The position numbers were made by a program, and so were the translations under genes. Of a stretch of DNA of 64,000 bases, positions 58,515 to 64,000 are shown in pieces. Origin of the DNA: Nocardiopsis metallicus (GTDB lineage Bacteria; Actinomycetota; Actinomycetes; Streptosporangiales; Streptosporangiaceae); contig NZ_JACHDO010000001.1 in NCBI RefSeq assembly GCF_014201115.1, positions 7,254,001 through 7,318,000 of the forward strand. Reading direction: 5' to 3'. Below the pieces are notes generated by a model. It searched no databases and was not told the DNA's origin. It saw only the letters and a program-made list of their open reading frames with translations. The first letter of the stretch is position 1, and each line of letters opens with the position of its first letter.

Positions 58515-61157
58515 TTACGCGTCCTTGTCGGTGTCGTTGGTGTTCTGCTGGCCGTCGCGCCGTCCGCGGTCCGTCCCCTGCTGGAACGCGGACATGTTCC
58601 GGCGCAGCCGGGCCAGCCGTTCCTTGCCGTCGAGGGTCGGCTCGGAGGAGGGACCGCCACCGGCCGCGGGTCCGAAGTTCCCCGTGTCGGAGGGATCGGT
58701 CGCCAGCTGGGGGGCCAGGTTCTCCTGCGGACGACGCTTGGGCAGCGCGGGGCGGCCGCCGCCGGCCTGGACCTTCTCGGCCGGCTCGGGGTCCTCGGCC
58801 GGGGACCCCGCGGGGGAGTCCGGAACCGCGCTGATCCGGGAGTTGCGGGTGGGCAGGGAGGGACGGCGGTCGTCGTCCTTGGCGGGGGTGCTGAGCAGGT
58901 CGCTCTCGGGCGCCTCGGCCGGGGCGGGGGACGGTGCGGGGGTCTGGGACGCTGCCTCGGGCGCGGTCGAAGCCTGGGACGGCGCCTTGGCGCCGTCGCC
59001 CCTGTCAGCGTCAGCCCTGTCTTCGCCGGTCCGGTCGCCCTCGGGCGTCGGCGACGTGGAAACCGAGGTCAGCAGCGGCTTCCCGGGCCGCTTGGTGCGG
59101 CTCGCCTCCAGTGCGGCGCCGGGGGTGCGGTCGACGATCTCGCGCACCTCCCAGATGTCCTCGCCGGTGTCCTCACCCGCGGGTAGCGGGGTGCGGTCAC
59201 CCGAGATGAGGCCCTGCGGGAGCAGCACGATGGCCTGCACGCCGCCGTACGGCGACGAACGCAGGTGTACGCGGATGCCGTGGCGGTGCGCCAGGTGCGA
59301 GACCACGAAGAGGCCGAGGCGCATCTTCTCGTTGAGGCGCATCACGTCGAACTCGGGCGGGTCCGCCAACAGGGCGTTGGCCGAGGCGAGCTCGCCGTCG
59401 GTCATGCCCAGGCCCCGGTCCTCGATCTCGATGGTCACACCGTTGGGCACGTCCTCGCTGCTCAGGCGTACCTGGGTGTGCGGCGGCGAGAACATGGCGG
59501 CGTTGTCGACCAGCTCGGCGACCAGGTGGATGACGTCGGCGACGGCCGGGCCGTTGAGGTTCACCCGGGCGATGCGCTCGCGCTTGACCCGGGTGTAGTC
59601 GCCGGACTCGGAGATCGCGCCGCGCAGGACGTCGATCAGCGGCATGGGGCGGTGCCAGGTGCGGCCCGGGGCCTCACCGCCGAGGATCAGCAGGTTCTCG
59701 GCGTTACGGCGGGAGCGTGTCGCGAGGTGGTCCAGTTTGAACAGCTGGGCGAGCTGGTCCGGGTCCTCCTGCTCGCGCTCCATCTTGTCCAGCAGGCGCA
59801 GCTGGCGGTGGACCAGCGTCTGGCTGCGGTGGGCGATGTTGAGGAAGACGCGGTTGACGCCCTGGCGCAGCTCGGTCTGCTGGACGGCCTCCTCGATGGC
59901 TGCGCGCTGGGCGGTGTTGAACGCCTGCGCGACGTCACCGATCTCGTCGTCCCCGGCCTTGAGCTCGGGCAGCGCGGTGGAGGTGTCCACGCGCTCGCCG
60001 CGGTGCAGGCGGTCCATGATCTCCGGCAGCCGCTTCTCGGCCATGTCCTGGGACTCCGTGCGCAGCGTGAGCAGGCGCTCGGTGAGGTTCCGGGAGGAAC
60101 GGCGGGCCAGGAAGAACGCCACCGCGATGACGGCGGCGACACCGAGGCTGCCGCCGACAGCGAGGGCCACGGCGCTGTTGGCGTCCTCACGGCTCATCTG
60201 CGCCGAGTGCAGTGCCTCGTCCGCGCCCAGAGCGGTGAGTTCGGTGAGCACGTGGTCGTAGGCGGCGTCCCACTCGGCCTTGTCCACCGGCATGGTCAGG
60301 TCGTCGACGGTCTCCGGGGCCAGCGTGATCGGGTCGGTGACCGTGGTGGACTCGATCTCGCGCTCGACGATCTCGTCCGAGAGCCGGGTCAGGGTGGCGA
60401 ACTCGGGGCTCTCCATCACGGCGTCGTAGCGCTCCAGGTGGCCCTCGCCCGCGAGGTAGGGGGCGTTGGCGTCCAGGAGGGTCTCGAAGGCGCCCAGCAG
60501 GGCGGTGAACTCGCGCTGGTCCTCGAGGGAGAGGTCGCCGGTGGCGAAGGCGCGGGCGATCTGTGCGTCCAGCTTGGCGCCCACGTCCACTGTGCGGAAC
60601 ATGTACACCGCGGTGAAGCCGGGGCTGACGGCGTCACCCTCGTTGCCTTCACGGCCCTGGCTGTCGAAGCTGTCGGCGCCGTGCAGGACGAGCTCGTTGT
60701 AGTAGTCCAGGACGTCGGCGCGGCCGGCGTCACCGTTGTCCACGGCTTCGCGGAACTCGCCGATCTCCTGGTACATGCCGTGCAGCATCTCGATGTGCAT
60801 GCCGGCGTCGCCGGGGGCGAGGTCGGCGAACCCGATGAGGTCCTCGACGACGGCGCCCAGGGAGTCGTCGGTGGCCTGCCGGGTCTGCTCCAGCTGCTGG
60901 ACGAGGTCGGCGTCGTCGGGGTTCTCGATGTAGGCGATCGTCGCGGACCGCTCCGTCATCGCGTCCACGAGGCCGACGGCGGCCGGGGTGACCAGTTCGT
61001 CGGTGGCCTTGGACCGGATCAGTTTCAGGGCCGCGTCGCCGCCGAGGGCGAAGGTGAGGATCAGCCACAGCGCGACCAGCGCGGTGGTGGGGATCATGAC
61101 CATGGCGCGGATACGGGCGGTGATCGTCCGCCCACGTTTCTTCGGTACTGCCTGCAC
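58515..61157 (-). CDS. cvnA: Conservon sensor histidine-kinase-like protein CvnA
   Basis: An 880-aa nitrate/nitrite-sensor-type histidine kinase-like protein. TM1 (MVMIPTTALVALWLILTFAL) is followed by a ~320-aa extracellular NIT-like sensor, TM2 (ALAVGGSLGVAAVIAVAFFL), a HAMP region (ERVDTSTALPELKAGDDEIG), a helical dimerisation part (NIAHRSQTLVHRQLRLLDKM) and an ATPase domain with ELVDNAAMFSPP (N box) and DRGLGMTDGEL (G box). The C-terminal ~200 residues are disordered. GTG 61157 is preferred because AGGAG is 5 nt upstream; ATG 61292 would add 45 basic residues. First gene of cvnABCD. Confidence 0.93.
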   Translation of the reverse strand: MQAVPKKRGRTITARIRAMVMIPTTALVALWLILTFALGGDAALKLIRSKATDELVTPAAVGLVDAMTERSATIAYIENPDDADLVQQLEQTRQATDDSLGAVVEDLIGFADLAPGDAGMHIEMLHGMYQEIGEFREAVDNGDAGRADVLDYYNELVLHGADSFDSQGREGNEGDAVSPGFTAVYMFRTVDVGAKLDAQIARAFATGDLSLEDQREFTALLGAFETLLDANAPYLAGEGHLERYDAVMESPEFATLTRLSDEIVEREIESTTVTDPITLAPETVDDLTMPVDKAEWDAAYDHVLTELTALGADEALHSAQMSREDANSAVALAVGGSLGVAAVIAVAFFLARRSSRNLTERLLTLRTESQDMAEKRLPEIMDRLHRGERVDTSTALPELKAGDDEIGDVAQAFNTAQRAAIEEAVQQTELRQGVNRVFLNIAHRSQTLVHRQLRLLDKMEREQEDPDQLAQLFKLDHLATRSRRNAENLLILGGEAPGRTWHRPMPLIDVLRGAISESGDYTRVKRERIARVNLNGPAVADVIHLVAELVDNAAMFSPPHTQVRLSSEDVPNGVTIEIEDRGLGMTDGELASANALLADPPEFDVMRLNEKMRLGLFVVSHLAHRHGIRVHLRSSPYGGVQAIVLLPQGLISGDRTPLPAGEDTGEDIWEVREIVDRTPGAALEASRTKRPGKPLLTSVSTSPTPEGDRTGEDRADADRGDGAKAPSQASTAPEAASQTPAPSPAPAEAPESDLLSTPAKDDDRRPSLPTRNSRISAVPDSPAGSPAEDPEPAEKVQAGGGRPALPKRRPQENLAPQLATDPSDTGNFGPAAGGGPSSEPTLDGKERLARLRRNMSAFQQGTDRGRRDGQQNTNDTDKDA

Positions 61158-61643
61158 GGTTCTCCTGTCGATCCGCGTCAAAGTCTTCTCGGGGTGGTTG
61201 CGGTGCCGCGTGGCCGCCAGTTTCCGCTTCTTGGGCGGTCGGCGCGCTCGCACGTGGGGGCTCCACCCCGCGGGCCGTGCTCGTCCCGTCATGGGGTGGT
61301 CGAGGCCGGGCCTACCGCAGAGTAACCATAAACGGGGGTTTCGGCGTTGGGGGTGGTATCTCGCCTGGGAAACAGCGGATTATCCGGGTACCGCTGGCAG
61401 TCTGCCATGAAGTTGCGAAATGTTCATCCAAGGGCGCGTATGACGTTTGTGGGGACGGTGTTCCAGGAGAGGCCCGTGTCCTATAGGGCAAACGTCACAC
61501 GTGGTTCCCGGTTCCGCTTTGCGAGGCGCTACCGGATACCCGCCGAACTGCTCTTGGGAGGTGATGTCGCCGTTCCCTCCCCACACCGGCGCGGGGCGTA
61601 CTAGCCTGGCGCCCCGGGAACGAGCAAGGGGAACGCACACGCC
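61158..61643. other. 486-bp divergent promoter region of cvnA and the RDD gene
   Basis: No gene is seen except a possible N-terminal extension of cvnA. It contains a 9-bp inverted repeat pair, TGACGTTTG (61441-61449) and CAAACGTCA (61489-61497), 39 bp apart with CCTATAGG between, and a GGAAC-N15-GTC pattern on the minus strand (within 61436-61470) that resembles an ECF-sigma promoter. Confidence 0.4.
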
Positions 61644-62723
61644 ATGGGGCAACCGTTCGGCGGAGGTCAGGCCGCCATCGAGGTGGCGGTCGCCGCCATA
61701 CCGCTGTTGATGGTCATCGGATCCGCGCTCTACCTGCGCGGTCAGCACCGGCGCTACGGGCGCCTGGTGGGCTGGCCCGGACAGCTCACCCTCGCCACCC
61801 TGCTTGCCGGGCTCGGCCTGGCGGTGTACGCGGTGTGGCCGCTGCCCGCCTCGGCCGACGGGCTCTGCCCCGTCGAACCCGCCCCCGCCCCGCCACTGGA
61901 ACTCCGTGACGCCGCCCTGGCCCTGGGGATCTTCCTGCCGGTGGGGATCTTGGCCCGTTCCAGGTTCCGTCGCGGAGTGTTCACCACGGTGGCCATCGGC
62001 ACCGGCCTCGCCGTGGCGGTGCACGCCGTCCGCGCCACCGGTGTGCTCGGCCTCTACCCGTGCGCCTACAACGCCGCCGCCCTCGAGATCGCCGGGATCG
62101 CCGCGGCCGGGACCCTCCTGGGTTGGCTGCTCGCCCGCTGGGTGCCCGCCCTCTGGCCGTTCGGCCCGCACCGCTCCTGGCCCGTGGCCGTCCCCGACCG
62201 GGTCGCCCCGGACCTGGCCCGGCGCATGTTCGGCACCCTGATCGACCTGGGCCTGTGGTGGTTCGGCGCGGCCACGCTCGTCGCCCTGCTGAACGCCTAC
62301 GGGATCATCCGCCCGGGTACCCAGGAACAGGTCCTCACCGGCACCCTCCTGGGGTTGTCCCTGCTCTTCGGCCTCTTCCTGCCCCTGCTGCGCCGCGACC
62401 GCAGCACCCTGGGCCGCGCCGCCGTCCACCTGGCCCTGACCGAGTGGAGCCTGCCCCGCCCGGCCGTCCGCCGCCGCGTCCTGGCCCGCGCGGCACTGCT
62501 CTACGCCCCGGTCACCGCGCTGGTCGCGTTCGGCCTGCCGTGGTTCGCCCTCGCGGTGGCCGTTCTGCACGCCTGCACCGCGGTGGTCCGCCCGGACGGC
62601 GCAGGCCTGGCCGACCTCATCTGCCGCACCCGCGTCCGCACCCGCTCCAGCCTGACCGGGTCCCTTCCCCAGCGCCTGGTTCGTTACGTCCCGCCCAAGG
62701 AGGACGTCCCCGCTCCGTCCTGA
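61644..62723 (+). CDS. VanZ/RDD-like integral membrane protein
   Basis: A 359-aa protein with nine to ten hydrophobic segments. The first half (IPLLMVIGSALYLRGQHRRY, ALALGIFLPVGILARSRFRR, AALEIAGIAAAGTLLGWLLA) resembles VanZ-like proteins. The second half (MFGTLIDLGLWWFGAATLVA, and the Arg-rich cytoplasmic loop, VHLALTEW) resembles RDD domains. Members are found with cell-wall or antibiotic-resistance functions, but no role can be assigned. ATG 61644 follows AAGGGGA by about 11 nt. It is divergent from cvnA. Confidence 0.55.
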   Translation: MGQPFGGGQAAIEVAVAAIPLLMVIGSALYLRGQHRRYGRLVGWPGQLTLATLLAGLGLAVYAVWPLPASADGLCPVEPAPAPPLELRDAALALGIFLPVGILARSRFRRGVFTTVAIGTGLAVAVHAVRATGVLGLYPCAYNAAALEIAGIAAAGTLLGWLLARWVPALWPFGPHRSWPVAVPDRVAPDLARRMFGTLIDLGLWWFGAATLVALLNAYGIIRPGTQEQVLTGTLLGLSLLFGLFLPLLRRDRSTLGRAAVHLALTEWSLPRPAVRRRVLARAALLYAPVTALVAFGLPWFALAVAVLHACTAVVRPDGAGLADLICRTRVRTRSSLTGSLPQRLVRYVPPKEDVPAPS

Positions 62724-62883
62724 GCCACAGGGGGCCCTTCCGTTCGTGCGCCGGGGCGGCCGATCCTCCGGAACACAGCGCGAGACGAGACAAGCCGCTA
62801 GCGAGGAACGAGCTGGAGCAAGGGCCGCGCCGAAGGCTTCTGTTGAGGGTGGTGGCGGGCGACGGGCGGGCGCAGGCGCGAGG

Positions 62884-63282
62884 TTACACGGTCCAGTGGA
62901 GGTAGCCCAGGAACGCTCCGATGAGGACCAGGAGCAGGCCGAGGGAGCCGAACATGCCGCGGACCCAGTGGCTGAGCCAGGGCGCGGAGACGATGCGGGC
63001 GTGTTCGGGGACCTCGGGGTCGTAGGAGACGGTGACGATCTCTCCGGCGCGGGAGGCCATCCAGCCGGTGTTCTCGTGTTCAGCGTGGATCTCCTTGCCG
63101 TCCTCGGTCTGGAACTGCACGATCATCCGGGAGGCCACCGACGTCTCGTGGTAGCCGATGACCCTTCCCTTGGCGCGGACGCCGTTGCGGACCAGGCGCA
63201 GTTCCATCCGGGTGTCGCGGGTGACCATCCACAGCAGGACGGCACCGACGATCACCGGCAGCAGCGGGTAAAGGTCAGCCAT
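62884..63282 (-). CDS. DUF3592-domain membrane protein
   Basis: A 132-aa protein: an N-terminal membrane helix (LYPLLPVIVGAVLLWMVT), a short beta-rich exported domain (GVRAKGRVIGYHETS, RMIVQFQTEDGKEI, VTVSYDPEVPEHARI) and a C-terminal helix (MFGSLGLLLVLIGAFLGYLH). This is the DUF3592 layout; the function is unknown. ATG 63282 lies inside the 3' end of the TetR gene (8-nt overlap), so it is probably co-translated and controlled with it. Confidence 0.8.
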   Translation of the reverse strand: MADLYPLLPVIVGAVLLWMVTRDTRMELRLVRNGVRAKGRVIGYHETSVASRMIVQFQTEDGKEIHAEHENTGWMASRAGEIVTVSYDPEVPEHARIVSAPWLSHWVRGMFGSLGLLLVLIGAFLGYLHWTV

Positions 63283-63952
63283 GGCGGGGGAGTCCTCTCC
63301 GGGGTTCTTCGTGCGGGGGATCAGCGCGGGGAGGCTGGCCGATGAGACCGTCGGCCATGTGCGCCAGGGTGGTGTGGATGTCCTCCACGGGACGCTCTGG
63401 CTGGAGGGTACGCCAGTCCAGAGCCACTGTGACCACCATGCCGAAGAGAGCGGATCCCGCAAGGGAGGTGTCCAGGTCCGGCCGGGTCAGGCCGCGTTCG
63501 ACCATGGCGTCGAGCTGGTCCGTGATGACCCCGATCGCCTCGGTGCGGATCTGTCGGACCGCCTCGTACCAGGCCCGGTTGGTGCGCCAGGCCTCGGCGA
63601 TGAGCAGCCGGGCCAGCGCCTCGTGGGTGCTGATGAACACCACCCCGGCCCGCAGTACCTCGGCCAGGGCTTCGCGGGGCGCGGCGCCCTGGCCGGGGTC
63701 GGGCACGGAGTCCCGAAGCGTGTCGGCCAGGCGGGTCACGCCCCACTCCATCAGGGCCGCGTACAGCTCGTTCTTGCCCCCGAAGTTGTAGTAGACGGTG
63801 CCCTTGGCGACGCCGGCCCGTTCGGCGATCTCGTCGACGGTGGTGGCGCCGTACCCCTGTTCCGAGATCAGGGTGACGGCCGCTTCGAAGAGTTTGCGCC
63901 GGGTGGCTTCACGGCGGCCGCTGAGGGGCCGCCCCGGTTCGGGGGTGCTCAC
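63275..63952 (-). CDS. TetR/AcrR-family regulator
   Basis: A 225-aa TetR-type regulator. HTH: RREATRRKLFEAAVTLISEQ, GYGATTVDEIAERAGVAKGT, VYYNFGGKNELYAALMEWG. The C-terminal domain has IAEAWRTNRAWYEAVRQIRT and SALFGMVVTVALDWRTLQPE, as in AcrR-like regulators controlling efflux or lipid genes. GTG 63952 is preferred because GGGAGGA lies 6 nt upstream; ATG 63958 and 63967 overlap that SD. A GTGACC-G-GGTCAC palindrome upstream suggests autoregulation. It is coupled to the DUF3592 gene. Confidence 0.9.
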   Translation of the reverse strand: MSTPEPGRPLSGRREATRRKLFEAAVTLISEQGYGATTVDEIAERAGVAKGTVYYNFGGKNELYAALMEWGVTRLADTLRDSVPDPGQGAAPREALAEVLRAGVVFISTHEALARLLIAEAWRTNRAWYEAVRQIRTEAIGVITDQLDAMVERGLTRPDLDTSLAGSALFGMVVTVALDWRTLQPERPVEDIHTTLAHMADGLIGQPPRADPPHEEPRRGLPRHG

Positions 63953-63974
63953 GTTCATTCCTCCCATTGTGCCC

Positions 63975-63987
63975 GTGACCGGGTCAC
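63975..63987. promoter_or_regulatory. TetR-type operator palindrome
   Basis: GTGACCGGGTCAC is a perfect inverted repeat (6-bp arms, 1-bp centre) 22 bp upstream of the TetR start. Confidence 0.55.
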
Positions 63988-64000
63988 CCGTCAGATCTTC

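Overview
High-GC actinomycete chromosome, most likely a Nocardiopsis-like member of the Streptosporangiales. This is inferred from the >70% GC coding style, GTG/TTG starts, the GlgE-TreS-Mak-GlgB operon, a cvnABCD conservon, a DprE1/DprE2 set and DasR- and KstR-type operators. No rRNA, tRNA or CRISPR array was seen. The window starts inside a nitroreductase-like gene and ends just upstream of a TetR gene.

Layout. (1) 1-3.9 kb: accessory region with the end of a nitroreductase-like gene, an IS982-type terminal remnant, a coupled class-III aminotransferase plus Fe-type alcohol dehydrogenase that resembles the daptide (RiPP C-terminal amine) enzyme pair, and a SARP regulator broken by one missing base in a C run. 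(2) 4.2-10.8 kb: conserved housekeeping block ridA-like, xerC, M23 peptidase (antisense), rpsB, tsf, pyrH, frr, cdsA. (3) 10.9-14.7 kb: PLP aminotransferase, methionyl-tRNA synthetase preceded by a Met-rich leader ORF with mutually exclusive hairpins, and a frameshifted lipoprotein gene. (4) 14.8-23 kb: the glgE-treS-mak-glgB operon for trehalose-to-glycogen conversion, with a CRP-type palindrome upstream. (5) 23.5-27.8 kb: a class A penicillin-binding protein whose stop codon abuts an intact IS982-family element, then a secreted GH19 chitinase behind a DasR-type operator. (6) 27.8-32 kb: TPP riboswitch and an ECF (YkoEDC-type) transporter, then an enoyl-CoA hydratase. (7) 32-37 kb: a large membrane Ser/Thr kinase and etfBA. 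(8) 37-42.8 kb: a compositionally distinct NB-ARC STAND protein, a stand-alone LigD polymerase domain, a 1-kb palindrome-rich non-coding region and two coupled methyltransferases. (9) 42.9-50.8 kb: cell-envelope locus with membrane proteins, an acyltransferase, DUF3068, decaprenyl-phosphate phosphoribosyltransferase, DprE1 and DprE2. (10) 50.9-64 kb: MFS exporter with divergent TetR, an MFS_2 transporter coupled to two tandem DUF2236 oxygenases, the cvnDCBA conservon, a VanZ/RDD-like membrane protein, DUF3592 and TetR.

How genes work together. GlgE, TreS, maltokinase and GlgB form a complete route from trehalose via maltose-1-phosphate to branched alpha-glucan. UbiA-type transferase, DprE1 and DprE2 make decaprenyl-phosphoryl-arabinose. 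The riboswitch and YkoEDC form a thiamin(e precursor) uptake unit. CvnA-D form a membrane sensor/GTPase relay. Several genes have a TANNNT hexamer 6-7 nt before the start codon and no Shine-Dalgarno sequence, which suggests leaderless transcripts. The most unusual signal is the Met-rich leader and attenuator-like fold before the methionyl-tRNA synthetase gene.
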